Of a DNA stretch of 64,000 bases, positions 11,219-22,468 are shown piece by piece (positions within the stretch are counted from its first letter, which is position 1; each line of letters starts with the position of its first letter). The position numbers and the translations under genes are program-made. Source of the stretch: Hygrophila difformis (taxonomy: Eukaryota > Streptophyta > Magnoliopsida > Lamiales > Acanthaceae); assembly GCA_030278955.1 (NCBI GenBank), contig JAOANR010000006.1:51488915-51552914 (forward strand). The letters are read 5' to 3'. The notes beneath the pieces were generated by a model. That model worked only from the letters and a program-made list of their open reading frames with translations, had not been told where the DNA came from and ran no database searches.

Positions 11219-12834
11219 TTTTTACGCCGGCCCTTGCCATGCTTTGGCGGCAAATCATCCCATTGCTTAGCCGCAGCAAGATGTATCATTGTACTAGCTT
11301 CAGAGGTGGGCGCTACAATATTAATTATCTGACCTCTAGATCGAGTGACCGGCCCTTCAAGGCGGATGCGGTGGGGGACAATATCCTTTTCAACATGCTC
11401 ACTACAAAAAGGAATGATTTGCTTGGAGGGCGAAATTTCGCAAGGGGGTGTCTCCGCAGTGGTATTATCGGGATTCTCCATGTTAGGAAAGTCCGAGCCA
11501 GAATGATTGTTGTAAATAGTCAGTTGCAAGTTTGCATCCCCCAAATTGGAGTCTATGTCCGCCTGAGAGTGATCCAGTCCGGAAGGGTCATCCCTGGGAG
11601 GCCTGCTAGGATCAGATTCATCTTCATCCTCCTGATCTTGAAGAGCCTCGAAGTGGTTTGGAGCAGACTTATCTGGAGCTACTGGTGTGTGGTGCACAGC
11701 AGTCCGAGGCTTCCAAGTTCGCCTTGGGACAGTAAAACCAGCGTCCTGGTCCGCTGACTCGTCTGGGGGTGATGTCTTCTTAGACTTTGATTTCCTCTTT
11801 TTGCAGTCCTGCGGAAGATGTCCCAAAGTGTGGCATGAGGTGCAGAAAGCTGGTACGTTTTCATAAGACAGAGAGACATGAATAAATGTGTCTGGCAGCT
11901 CCAGCTTAACCGTTTGGGGGAGGGTTTCCAATACATCAACTTCAACCAAGACACGAATAAAATGGCCAAGCGAGCCATCTAGCGCGCGCTCATCAACTTT
12001 GATCACACTTCCAACCACTTCGGCTATATGCTTAATAATCAATTTGTGCCACAGTTCATAGGGGAGCTCATAGATTCTAACCCACACCGGAGCAAAAGAA
12101 GACTTCACCTTATAAGGATTGAAATTCGGAACCCAGTGTTGCACCTTGATGCGGCCATGGCTAAAATTAAAGAACTTCGCCTGTAAAAGCTCCTCGCGCA
12201 AAGTATCGTCTTCAACGAGAACATTATAGTAACCTCGACCAAGCGGTATGATGAATAAAGATGTGTTCCACAACTTGCTTAGTATGGCTTCGAGGGTGGC
12301 ATGCGACAATGGCTGCTGCCCTTGATCCATGAATACCCTAATTATCACAAAGTTTGAAAAAAGCTTAAGCCTTTCATCAATGAACTGTTTTTCCAAAGTA
12401 ATAGAAACAATATCACCTGATCGGTCAGGCGGCCGCGCCACCGGAGGGCAGACACCTCCTTCACGTAGGGCCGCGCGGAATGTCTTAAGGGAGTCGGGCT
12501 CGGCGAAGACATGATCACGCTTGAGGGTGTCTGCATAGGATTGGCCTCGGGGAGGCGAGCGATGAGGGAGTTCCATCCCTGAGGTCCGAGAAGTCTTGCA
12601 AGGGCTGTGAGGAACCCGATGATCAGGAGTGTCAGAATGTGCCAAGAGGACCGGAGGAGGCACCGCGGCGTCGTGCATAGGGGCAGCAGCGGATCGGGCA
12701 TGTGGTTGCCGGATAAATTCTTCCACCCAGGGGAAGGCTTCACATAGTCGAGAGAGATCGCCAGGAGAGTAGGAACGAGTGCGGGAGATGGTGTTGAAAG
12801 GAGTCGGAGAGAAGGTCCCCGCCGGAGAAGCCAT
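11215..12834 (-). CDS. LINE ORF1: DUF4283 / CCHC zinc-knuckle RNA-binding protein (539 aa)
   Basis: This is the gag-like ORF1 protein of plant L1 elements, thought to coat the element RNA. The first 140 residues are Pro/Ser-rich and poorly structured. A DUF4283-type domain follows (about 145-245, including WNTSLFIIPLGRGYYNVLVE). Next come VWVRIYELPYELWH (about 250) and a perfect CX2CX4HX4C knuckle (C331, C334, H339, C344). The tail is charged and ends RRKK. The TGA overlaps the ATG of ORF2 by 4 nt, which suggests termination-reinitiation. No internal stop or frameshift is seen. Confidence 0.9.
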   Translation of the reverse strand: MASPAGTFSPTPFNTISRTRSYSPGDLSRLCEAFPWVEEFIRQPHARSAAAPMHDAAVPPPVLLAHSDTPDHRVPHSPCKTSRTSGMELPHRSPPRGQSYADTLKRDHVFAEPDSLKTFRAALREGGVCPPVARPPDRSGDIVSITLEKQFIDERLKLFSNFVIIRVFMDQGQQPLSHATLEAILSKLWNTSLFIIPLGRGYYNVLVEDDTLREELLQAKFFNFSHGRIKVQHWVPNFNPYKVKSSFAPVWVRIYELPYELWHKLIIKHIAEVVGSVIKVDERALDGSLGHFIRVLVEVDVLETLPQTVKLELPDTFIHVSLSYENVPAFCTSCHTLGHLPQDCKKRKSKSKKTSPPDESADQDAGFTVPRRTWKPRTAVHHTPVAPDKSAPNHFEALQDQEDEDESDPSRPPRDDPSGLDHSQADIDSNLGDANLQLTIYNNHSGSDFPNMENPDNTTAETPPCEISPSKQIIPFCSEHVEKDIVPHRIRLEGPVTRSRGQIINIVAPTSEASTMIHLAAAKQWDDLPPKHGKGRRKK

Positions 12835-12907
12835 GGCAGGAGGCAGCTAGGGTTGACGTGGAGCGGCGGCTAGGGTTGACATCTTTTTATCTTCCTTGGA
12901 GTTTAGT

Positions 12908-12927
12908 ACATATTTGCCTTTTTAACC
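12908..12927. repeat. LINE target-site duplication, right copy (5' side of element)
   Basis: Identical to 6778-6797 over 20 bases; marks the 5' boundary of the minus-strand LINE. Confidence 0.85.
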
Positions 12928-13318
12928 TTTAAATTAGTTTAGGTATATAAAAATATAGTATTAGGAATTTAGCCATATAAATTATTTTATTTTTAATTTT
13001 ATTAAATTCATATTTTTATTGTTATTTTTTTCATCTTTTATTTCATTTTTATGGTCATTTTATTTTTTATTTTAATTTATTAAATTAATTCTTAATTTTT
13101 TAAATAATTTGATTTTATTTCAAAAAATTTAAATCTTCATTTTTATTATCCATTAGTTAAATTAAAATTCAGAATGCTTTCATAAAAAGACTTAAATACT
13201 AAACCTTGTACTCGATTTGACCGTGTTATGTGCACGACAATATCTGCCGTGCTCGTGGCGCACGACTAATATGGGTGCACAATTGTGCAAAAAATTAAAA
13301 TTTTTAGTATTCTAAAAT
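12928..13318. other. AT-rich intergenic DNA
   Basis: Very AT-rich, with long T runs and TTTTATTTT phrases. I recognise no gene or element. Confidence 0.5.
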
Positions 13319-13820
13319 TCACTTTTCAGTGTTTTCTATCCCCTGGAGTACTGTGGGCTTATTCCCAAGCTCCATATCAATTATCAAGAACTTTTTGCAA
13401 GGTATCCTCTCAACCTTTGGTACAACCTTTTTAGTGGTTGTATGGACCATTTTGGTGGAAAGGAATGGCCGTATATTTAAAGGAAAATACAAGAACAACT
13501 GGTTCCTCAACAAAGAAGTTCGGCAGGGGTGATATGGCTCGCAGAACAGATAGACCTTCCTTGAGGCTTGTCCATTGGAATTCTGTTGGGAAAAATGATA
13601 TCATATTGCATGTTGATGGGAGCTTTCTCGGTAACCCCGGCTTCTCCGGGTTTGTGTTTGTGAGGCTGGTGGACATTGGATTAAGGGTGGTTGTGAGTTC
13701 CTCGGCGTAACAACCAACATGTTTACTCGGCCATGGCCAGAGATTTGGAAGTGGCAGCCAACTTGGCTACAAGAAAAATTTGCTGCTATTCGGACTCCAA
13801 AGAAGCAATCAGGGTTGTTT
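13319..13820 (+). pseudogene. Degenerate LINE C-terminal / RNase H fragment
   Basis: The plus strand encodes VVWTILVERNGRIFKGK (about 13435-13485), the familiar W-x-x-W/L-x-ERN-x-RIF motif found at the end of plant LINE reverse transcriptases. After frameshifts, ILHVDGSFLGNPGFSGF follows (about 13603-13655), an RNase H start with its DG. Then come ARDLEVAANLATRK and CYSDSKEAIRVV (about 13738-13815), containing the E and D equivalents. Several frame changes and a stop break it, so it is an old relic. Parental family unknown. Confidence 0.7.
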
Positions 13821-13895
13821 AATTTAATAAAGAGTAGAGTGCTTAATTTATTTTTATTTTTTAAGTAATATTGCATTAAGATTATTTTGGGTATG

Positions 13896-14793
13896 TGTTA
13901 TCACCAAAAAATTAATTAAATGAATTGGTAAAAGTAAATGGTGAGTAAGAGTAAAAGTCGGCCGGAACAAAGATGTCACCCATGAGCTATGCCATCTGAA
14001 GAAAAATGAGACCATGAGTCATGAGATGGGGAACAGTGAGCACTGCAAAGCGATGGATCAATAGTGAAGTTTAAGATCCTAATGGACTTCGGGGTGAGGA
14101 ATGTAGAGTGATCGATCAATTGCTACAAAATGGTTACTAGAGTCTAGTACCTTAGAGTGAGGATGGTGGACTAGGAGCTGTGCCAAATGATGGAAAAATG
14201 GATAGAGGTCGACCAATCTCTACAAGACGGTTACTAGAGGGCCTAATACGTTCAGAGTGAGGGTGGTGAACCATGAGCAGGTGATGGATTAATAGCAAGA
14301 TTGTCGACACCCATAGCTACAAGGCGGTTTCTAGAGGCTAGTGCTTGGAGTGAGTACGGTGGACCGTGAGCAGTACCAAGTGATGGATCACTAGCAAAGT
14401 TTATGACCCAATGGAACTCTGAGTGAGAAATACAAAGTGGTCGACGATTACCAGAAGGCTTAGGTCATGGGGTTGACAATTCTCCCAAGGCAGTTACATC
14501 ACCTACTATAAATACCAAGCAAGGGAGCAGAGGCAGGGACACTCAATCAACACCAAGCAGAAGCGTATCTTTTATTGTATCTTAGTTTTAGTGGTAGCAT
14601 AGTTAGCTTCTAGTCAGTAGTTGTTAGATAGTAGTTCTTGTAATCGACAGTGGGTAAGGGACTTGTTTCTTGTTCTTTGTTCTTAAAACTTTTTTGACGG
14701 CGCAGTCCAACGAAAGAGTTTTTATTCAAATTCTATCGTCTTAGCCTGCAAAAAGGCTTACTATTTATTGTTATCCGATTTTACGCGATAACA
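13896..14793 (+). repeat. LTR (about 898 bp) of a gypsy-type element, 5' copy
   Basis: The stretch starts TGTTATC and ends GATAACA, a perfect 7-bp inverted terminal repeat with TG...CA ends. A PBS-like sequence follows directly. Inside are imperfect repeats such as tggatcaatagc/tggattaatagc and GCGGTTACTAGAG-like phrases. No 3' LTR partner was found in the window, so the boundary rests on the termini and the PBS. Confidence 0.65.
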
Positions 14794-14796
14794 AAT

Positions 14797-14814
14797 TGGC
14801 GACCACAGTGGGAG
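14797..14814 (+). other. Primer-binding site of the 13.9-kb gypsy element
   Basis: TGGCGACCACAGTGGGAG lies three bases after the LTR end. This TGGCGACC...GTGGG form is common in plant gypsy elements primed by a tRNA other than initiator Met; which tRNA was not determined. Confidence 0.6.
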
Positions 14815-14904
14815 ATTGAACAATCAACCACGATAGATCAATTAGCAGATCTAGATCAATTGGATCAATTGGTGTTAAGATCATGAATTATAACACGGAC
14901 AAAC

Positions 14905-15925
14905 ATGTCTACTTCTCGAAACACCACTGATCCGCCTGTATCTGTAACTCCAGTAGTGCCCATAACAGGGCAAAATACTGGTGTAAATCCACAATGGACT
15001 TAATACCCGCGAACTTAATGACCCAACTTGAGGAGATGTTAGATAGCTGCTTCCAGGCTATGAAAAGTGAACTCTATGCACAAGCATCACTCAGTTGTGG
15101 ATTTATGCCCTTGGGTCGTATGTGGCTGAGATGGGCGGTTTTTCGAATTGGGCAACCAATGCCCTTGCGGGAAAAGTTCCATGTATGCCAACCCCACATG
15201 GCCTTATGCCATCATTTGGGGAAGGGTATATACGATCCCAAAATTTTTATATGCCCGAGTATGGCAACGTTAGGCATCAGAGGCCTATAGAAACATACCC
15301 AAACAACATCACACAAGGGGAGCAACCAGCCTTTATCCCCAGGGATGTCGATCACTACCCAATGGACACATCCCCAATCAGACCAATGGGTGATTTAGGG
15401 CAACACAGGAGCATGGGAGACCACCAGTGGTTAACTTAACTGCTCTCAATGTCCAATTCACCCCACCGATGATGCGTGTTCACCCTCCAGACATGCAAAA
15501 CCAAGGACTGCCACTTGATGGCATCAATCCTAACCCGAATCGACCAGCCCCTCAACAGGACCCTGTGGTTGATCCGGATGTCTTAGCAGACATGCTAAGG
15601 ACTCAATTTGGCTTGAATGTGAGGCCAACTGGTCGGATGCCTTATCAAAAGCCATACACTGAGGCCATCACTCGTGATCATCCTCTTCCTAGGAGGGGGC
15701 ATTCCACATCCGCTTCTTTAACCCAGTTCCATCGGTGTCAGTTATTGACATAGTGGACACCAAACAGTTGCCTAAAGAGCCAGTCATAGTGTTCATAGAA
15801 CGTGTACGGCGGTTAAAGTCATGATGCCCGACTGCCCTTGATGAGTCCGAACTGACTAAGATGGTGGTCAGGAATATGGCATTCAAATACAAGGACCAGT
15901 TAATTGCCCACGAGATTTCAGACTA
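14905..15925 (+). pseudogene. Degenerate gag of a gypsy-type retrotransposon
   Basis: A possible start at 14905 reads MSTSRNTTDPPVSV and soon meets TAA. Later frames carry ALGSYVAEMGGFSNW, then DPDVLADMLRTQFGLNVRP and MPYQKPYTEAITRDHPLPRR (about 15570-15700). After another frame change comes SVIDIVDTKQLPKEPVIVF (about 15740-15795), a stop, and DESELTKMVVRNMAFKYKDQ (about 15838-15898). This order is that of the gag domain found in many plant gypsy elements. Stops and frameshifts make it non-functional; no protease or pol follows. Confidence 0.75.
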
Positions 15926-16080
15926 GTCGACTCTTGCATCAAATGCCATATGTTTGGAAACTTTGTTTAAAGAACAAGATGGTGATAATACGCAGTTAGT
16001 ATTATTGTCTCACCAACCAGATAAAGTAATACATGCTTCTGATATATGGGCATCCTTAGGGCCTTAAGGAATAAGCTGAT

Positions 16081-16901
16081 GTCACGACCAAATTTGTCCA
16101 AGGAAAATATATGCCTACAATAATAATAAACAAAAAAAAAATATAGCCATTGATTGGCTATTATTAGTTAATACAAAATACATATTACTACCATTCCTGG
16201 TTAAAGAAAAAGGGGGCCATCAAAGTGGCCAGCCGACCAAATATATATATGGGATTATTAAGAAGCTCAATCGATGGGCATAGTATCAACCGATAGCACT
16301 TATTAAATTATGCTCCAAATCTTGGCACATATACATAAGCCGAATTCTAGCAGGTGCCAACAACTAACCAAATGGCCATGCTTTGTAAATATATCCATTT
16401 GTAAAGTCAACAGTGGAAAACCACTCAATAGCCAAAGGGGTGAAATATAAAAAATAAATAGGTTACCCATACCCAATCGATGGCTCATAGTGAGTGTAAA
16501 AAATCTTTTCAATTGGTGACCAAGGGGTAGAGGAGTGATAGTGATGGATTTTTTTCAATGACGGACCCTTGCCCGTCGATGGGTGGAAGGAATGGTGGCC
16601 AAAGGGACGAAGGAATGATGGATTTTCCAAATTTACCTGTCGATGGGCATATTGGAAAGGCCTGTCAATAGGATGTTTTGGAAGGTTGTTGGATCCTTTG
16701 GCCAAGCAATCAATGAGGCTGAGGTTAAAGACTTTAGAAAGATATGTTTTCTTTACATTAAGAAGAGCCCTTGCTACATGACAAAAGATCAGATACAATC
16801 GATGGGTCTACAGTTTTAAAAAAAAATTGAGTAACAAGCCAATCGATGGCATTGATAGAAACAAAGACAAAGCATCCAAAAGCCAAAAGCCCAACCGATG
16901 G
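16081..16901. repeat. Non-coding DNA with recurrent CGATGGGCAT-type motif, left part
   Basis: Copies of (A/T)CGATGG(G)CAT occur near 16271, 16478, 16577, 16638, 16799, 16842 and 16893. Between them are phrases such as TTGGCCAA and AGCCAAAAGCCCA. The series continues after the inserted gypsy element at 26610. I recognise no coding sequence here. Confidence 0.5.
16897..16901. repeat. TSD GATGG, left copy, of the long-LTR gypsy element
   Basis: GATGG directly precedes the 5' LTR, and the same five bases follow the 3' LTR at 26610-26614. Rejoined, they restore one CGATGGGCAT motif of the flanking series. Confidence 0.85.
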
Positions 16902-19420
16902 TGTAATACCCGTTAATTTTAGGATATAAAATAAGAATTTAATCCGATGAGAAAAGAGGTCTTGTTTCCAAGAACCCGTAAAATCGAAAATGCACGGAAG
17001 TCGAAAGAAAACCCAAGACCGACGGACCTAAGATTTCAAACATGAAATCAATTTAAGTCGGAATAAAAAATTTGGGTAGGAATCACAATCCGAAAAGATC
17101 CCGGAAAGTCGAGCCGAAAACACGGAAGGATAGAAGCCCGAAAGAGATGAGGAAAAGACCCGACGGATCGGATCGCACGGACCCGCCCGGACCGAGGTCC
17201 AGGCGGAGGCCGCGCGCTGGCCGCGCGGTGTTTGGCCTACCAGCGCGCCACCACTGCGTGGCACCACAGAATCCGGCCATTCACGCGTTTTCGGTGATTT
17301 CTTGCCAAAATTACAACACCCGACGATGTAAAGTAGATTTTGGACGGGGGAAGGAGTATTAGGACGACCTAGGGTTAATTCCCACCCCATTTGTCAGCCT
17401 CCAAACCTCCTCTACTCTCTCAAACTCTCCCAAAGCCAAAACACCCTTCCGACGAACTTCCAACGAACTTCCGGCGACCAACGACGACCGTAGGAACGTG
17501 TAGATCAAGGTTTACATCCCTTAGATCATTGGTAAGGTGTACTCAGATTCCTTTTCTCGTTTTTATCTCCAATCCTCAATCTAACTTTCGAATATTGGAC
17601 GTAAACACGTTCGTGACCGAAGGAGGAAGATAACGTGGGCAAGGATCCGTTCGTAGTGGCGTTGGACGAGCCGAGCGACCCTAGGACGACTCAAGAACAC
17701 CATTACTGTAAGTTGATGCCTTTCATATCAATACGGGTGACTTAGGGGCGTCCGATTTAGTCACGTTGTAACGAAACGTAAAAACCGAACCTAAAAACCC
17801 TTCTTGCGCAATTTCTGAAATCCGATTAAAACTCATATTTCAGGAATCCAATCCGAGAAACTCAAAACTAGACTTTTGTTTCTAACACATTAATCTATGT
17901 TGTATAAAACTTTCAGTCATTTTCATCAATGTTTACTACCCCAAAACGATCCGAACATAAACTGCCTTGAAAAACGTTTTCGAAAATCTGACAGTGTTGA
18001 TGTCCGAACTTGATGAGCCCGTTTCTATATTTTCTAGTCCGAATTGATCTTTGCAATCTAAATGAAAGTTGTAGATAATTAAATCTAGTATGTGGATATA
18101 AAAGTTTAGAATTTTTGGAGTTCATTTGCTATTTCAAAACGCTGATTTTCTAAACTGTGGTAATCCTTAATCCTGACAGTGTACATGTTGGGCAATAAAC
18201 TCGATTTTTGACATGTTTCCTCAATTTATTTTGAAATAGTTAAAACACGAAAGTTGTTCGTTAGGGTGTTTTTGATATACCATAAAAATTTCAGAATTTT
18301 TGAACTTGAGATGGATTTTTAAATTAAAAAGGCGTAAACTATGACGCCAAATGATTTTAAATCGAAGAGATTTTGAAATTTTGAAACAAACGGTCGAGAC
18401 CTTGAAATACGATACATCTATACTTTTGAAAAATTCCGTTACACTAAATTGAAACATATGAGATACTTGGCGGAGGGTGAGTGCTCTGCAGGGTGCCCCT
18501 TTAGCCTTTCTCTTCGGGCCTATAATGGACGAGAGAAATTAGATGAGATATTACGCCAAATGGCGGGAGATACATGGCCTACACCCTCGGGATTATCCGT
18601 ATGGATTTCCCGAGGCTCCGGAGTGTTTGGTATATGGCAGATACGGCTACGGCCACCGGATAACCGGCTACACTTGACGAGATTGCGATGCAATCGTGAG
18701 ATACTTGGAAATACTTGAGATACTTGAAATACAAAACGGCTGCGGCCGCCGGATGACCGGCTACACTAAATATTGAGAAACGGGACGTAACGGGAAAAAT
18801 TAAAAGATTTAATACTTTTTATGTATTTATTTATTCTTGTCTTTAAATTTTGTATTTAAATTTATGTCTTAAATTTTATAACATGTTAAATTATTATTTA
18901 CGAAATGAATGCATGTTCAAGTATAAGATTGAATTAATTATTTTTAAATTGGTAAATGGAATATTTTTGTATGCATGCCTTGGAGTAAAACTTAATTATT
19001 TAATTAAACCCCTTTATTGCTATGTTAGGATCGACTTACTCAATATTTTATATGTTGATAAAATTGTTGTTTTTCTCTTTCTTTCAGAGTACGGAGATAA
19101 TGCATAACATGTGCATTGGGGGATGGAGTTTTTAAACATTGTTTTATCGCTTTTTATGATACTTGCATATCGGGCATGTAAATCCCGAGTTTTGGCCATG
19201 TCGGCCCACTTTACATTTTCCGCTGCGATATATTATTATTACTACTATATGTGTGGATGATACTTATTATTATTTTTAAATAAAGTTCCGAACTTGTTTT
19301 TAAATCTCTTTGCAATACCCATAGCCTTGCATCTGTTTAGCAAGCTCGGAGAATCCGTGTCTTGCAAGGGAGGTGTGGCGGTGACATCCCGGCCTGGGTT
19401 ATCAAATCCGGGGTATTACA
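16902..19420 (+). repeat. 5' LTR of the long-LTR gypsy element
   Basis: 2519 bp; starts TGTAATACCC and ends GGGGTATTACA. It contains a GC-rich patch at about 17150-17260 and two copies of an approximately 28-bp phrase built on GCCGGATGACCGGCTACACT at about 18650 and 18740. The short ORFs in it are mirrored in the other LTR and look like chance. Confidence 0.92.
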
Positions 19421-19423
19421 AGT

Positions 19424-19435
19424 TGGTATCAGAGC
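19424..19435 (+). other. Primer-binding site (initiator tRNA-Met type)
   Basis: TGGTATCAGAGC, the standard plant PBS complementary to the 3' end of initiator tRNA-Met, lies three bases after the LTR end. Confidence 0.9.
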
Positions 19436-19853
19436 CCGGAATATTTTAAAACTACTATTATTACTTTTAAACCATTATTTTAAACTAAGTATTATTTTTA
19501 AATTTATTTTTAGACTACTAGAATAATTATTTTCTTCGCCCAAAATTTTCTATCTTCTTAGTATAATATTTTGAGCCTAAAAGATTAATTACCTTGACCC
19601 AATTTTTTTTTTATGATGAGCCCAATGATTTTGGCCCAAATACCCTAGTTTGATGCCTAACCCAAATTATTAAATTTTGGCCCAATATAGAGGCCCAATT
19701 TTTTTAAAATCCATAGTTAAATTTAAATTAAAAAACACATTAAATAAATTTTTATCGGGGGAATGCATATGCATATTCATGTAGATTTAAATTCCTGCAT
19801 ATCTTGACGTTGCTCGAAACATGTTCAAACACTAATCTCTTTATTGACGTTAG

Positions 19854-20378
19854 ATGGTCGAACCCAACACGAACATGATCAATCTGATGATGAAACTGGC
19901 TAACGCGTACCTTGAGTTACAACAACATGTCAATTACTTCAAGACTCGGGTGCAGCAACTCGAGGCTAACATGGCCCATCTCGGGCATCTTAGGGAAGCT
20001 GACCTCCAAAACTTTCTGAACTCGAGAGCTGCCGATCAAGGTCGCATAAAGGACTTAGAAACTCAAGTGCACAAACTTACTGAATGGAGCGATGCGATTA
20101 TAGACCAAATCAAGGACCTAGGGATGGACTTGCTCGACCTCACGGATATCGTGGTGCCATACAGTCCTGTGGAGGACCATTTGATGGGGCCACGAAGCCC
20201 AACACCCGCAGTTGGAAGCCCAACCCTAAGCCCTGTGGAGAGCCATTTGAAGGGACTACAAGGACTAGCTCCGGAAGCTGTCGATCCACCGATCCCAGTA
20301 CCTTGTGGACCTTTGGGCACTGACCAAGTCTCGGATAGGGACGATCCCATCAAGGATGCACCTAACTATCCACTCTAG
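19854..20378 (+). CDS. Sense ORF of the gypsy element, coiled-coil protein of unknown function (174 aa)
   Basis: The frame starts at the ATG following the splice-acceptor-like TTGACGTTAG, so a spliced leader from the LTR is possible. Residues 1-100 have heptad-like leucines and charges (LMMKLANAYLELQQH, RVQQLEANMAHL, KDLETQVHKL) and should form a coiled coil. The remainder is Pro-rich with the approximate repeats SPVEDHLMGPRSP and SPVESHLKGLQGL. No CCHC knuckle or capsid motif is seen. It may be a reduced gag-like protein of a non-autonomous element; that is a guess from position alone. Confidence 0.5.
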   Translation: MVEPNTNMINLMMKLANAYLELQQHVNYFKTRVQQLEANMAHLGHLREADLQNFLNSRAADQGRIKDLETQVHKLTEWSDAIIDQIKDLGMDLLDLTDIVVPYSPVEDHLMGPRSPTPAVGSPTLSPVESHLKGLQGLAPEAVDPPIPVPCGPLGTDQVSDRDDPIKDAPNYPL

Positions 20379-21142
20379 ACTTAGAAAGCCATACCGATGC
20401 ACTATTATTAGTATTTCCCTTTAGACTATTGCCAGCACTACTATTTCCGTTTCAAATGCTTGTAATCAAATAAAGGTTTCTCGTGAGTAATAAATTTACG
20501 AGCATTTGTTTTATATACAAATATATTATTCCTTACATTTTATTATAATAACCATCCTTGATTTACCTTGTTGAGACTCAATCAAATAAAGGAACAAGGT
20601 ATAATAAATAAACAACATATGCAAATGTAATAAGGAGATAACAACCAAACAAAAATACAAGTGTTGTAAAAAAAAATCAGTACACTAGTTCCGACAACCT
20701 CTACTAACAGGTCCCAATAGATTGATACCTATTAATACCATTCTTTATTTTTTAAAAAAAAATTCCTTACAAGCAATTATTTATTAAATATATATCTATT
20801 TAAATTTTACCCTGTATACATTATCACATTATTTTACCTAATTTCTTTGATGCGGCTCAGTCCCACAACGATGCAAGTATTGTTGGGCAACCCACACACA
20901 TATAAATGCGATAAGGAGGTAACAATGAATCCAGAACATCTCGAATAATAAACTAAGGCAGAACAATTAAACCGTCTTTCTAAACAGCAACAAACAACTA
21001 ACGCAAGTCAAACACGTAACTAGGCAATAACACAACGGAAACATAAACTATGAATCCCAGTCAGCAGAAACATCCTCGTAAGGAGACAACTAAACAAAAT
21101 GCGTCTTCTACGAAACATAAATGAAAATGCGAATACGAAAAA
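20379..21142. other. Non-coding interior of the gypsy element
   Basis: AT-rich DNA between the 3' ends of the convergent sense and antisense ORFs. Polyadenylation-like AATAAA words occur near 20470 and 20585. Nothing else is recognised. Confidence 0.4.
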
Positions 21143-22468
21143 TCACTGATCGGGAGGCGGGAACTGCCGACGCATGTAGTCATCCATCTGCCGCATATAG
21201 GCATATATGTCGGACATGCTGGCCTGCTGCTGAGCCTGCCTCGTAGCAAACGAGTCCATACGGGCCTGGTAGAAGTCCAACCTAGCGTCTAAGGCGTCAT
21301 AGCGAGCCTGCCCAGCTGCAAACCCGGCATCCATACCGACCCGCATCTCCTGCATCATCTGCAGCATCAGAATCATCTCCTGGCCCTGAGGCGCCACCGC
21401 AGGATGTGGAACTACTGGAGGAGGGGGTGGCTGCTCCGGAGGTACAACTAGAATCAAGCCGCCATCATGAGGCTGCGGGCGAAGTACAGCCCGAGGAACT
21501 CCACGACGTAAGGCGCTACGCCGGGCAACGTAAGTCGGGATACGGTAGCAACCACCTGCTACTAAATCGTACGGATCTGTCTCCGGCATCGTGCGAATCC
21601 CCTGCGCCACGCACAAGCCACAAATGAGGTGAATATGGGTAATCACCCTACTCCCTCGTCCTCTCCGCATACCTCTCAAATTGTCCTCAATACGAGCTCC
21701 CACATTCACCCTACCGCCTCGCGCGATAAAGCAAATGGTCTCATAGACGTGATCCAGGACGATATGGCTCCGGGTAATTGGCCGGACGCACCCTAACCAT
21801 ATCTGGGTGAGCTCTCGCCAAGGGGAGTCCATCGTCGTCAAACGCAGCTCATGATCGTGCTCGAGCTGAGGAGCCACCACGGTGCATAAGACATCCCACG
21901 CATGAGCAAGAACGCGACCCTCAGGCTGTGGGCGGAATGCCCCATCGTCAGGCAAACCGAAATAGACATTGATCGCCCGAGCACTGAAGTCGAGATAGCG
22001 ACCACGAACCTATACTCGAGATAAGTCATCACCCTCCCCAAGACCGCCAATGTTGGCGATAACCTCCATAGCCAGATAACCGGAGGCAACGCCCTCGGGA
22101 TGACGTGCAAGTCCAGTCCACTGCAAGTACTCCAAGACCGCACTGACCCTATCATCGCCCAAATGATCAGGATATATGCCTCTCTCGGGGACATAAGCCC
22201 TGTTTCAACGAAGCTCGTCGAAATAAAAGTCCTGGGCGGCCCTCGTCCTAAAACGAAACCTGTCATGCCGGTGAGGACGCACCTCGTCCGGGAGACCCCT
22301 GAGTCTCGGGCCCCGCTGCTCCTCGTCCTCCTCGGACTCGCTCTCATCAGAATCAGGCATCGCCGGAGCGGCAGTGCTAGGGCCAGCCTCATCGCGCTGA
22401 GTAACCCGTCTCCTGGTCCTCGGAGGACACATGAGAGACGCCAAAACAACCCACAAAAAGAGCAACAT
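21143..22468 (-). pseudogene. Antisense ORF of the gypsy element (plant transposon-protein-like), two in-frame stops
   Basis: Read on the minus strand, one frame runs 442 codons and is interrupted only by TGA at 22207-22205 and TAG at 22012-22010. It begins MLLFLWVVLASLMCPPRTRRR, followed by an acidic stretch (PDSDESESEEDEEQRGPR). Then come RAAQDFYFDEL, GIYPDHLGDDRVSAVLEYLQ, YLDFSARAINVYFGLPDDG, a middle with IVLDHVYETICFIARGGRVN, a Pro-rich run, and a Gln/Met-rich coiled C-terminus ending QFPPPDQ. This layout is that of the 'putative plant transposon protein' family encoded antisense in several plant gypsy elements. Its function is unknown. A probable 5' leader intron lies upstream (22470-23093). 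Confidence 0.7.

Larger units (their letters stand above)
6798..12907 (-). mobile_element. L1-type non-LTR retrotransposon (LINE), near full length
   Basis: The element lies on the minus strand. It has a 5' UTR of about 73 nt (12907-12835), ORF1 (12834-11215), ORF2 (11218-7619), an RNase H region in the ORF2 frame after one TAA (7618-7076), and a 3' UTR (7075-6798). An exact 20-bp direct repeat flanks it. No long poly(A) is visible at the 3' end, which is only AT-rich. Exact TSDs and long open frames point to a fairly recent insertion. Plant L1 elements with an added RNase H domain are well known, so the architecture is standard apart from the stop codon. Confidence 0.9.
13896..16080 (+). mobile_element. 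Truncated gypsy-type LTR retrotransposon (LTR-PBS-gag)
   Basis: 5' LTR, PBS and broken gag occur in the expected order on the plus strand. Pol and the 3' LTR are not visible; the sequence fades near 16080 into motif-rich non-coding DNA that may or may not belong to it. Confidence 0.65.

Noticed and set aside
17072..17362. Open frames of 60-120 codons in both gypsy LTRs (also 24270-24560 and antisense 17028-17390)
   Set aside because: They are paired by LTR duplication, composition follows the GC-rich leader, and none resembles a protein family.
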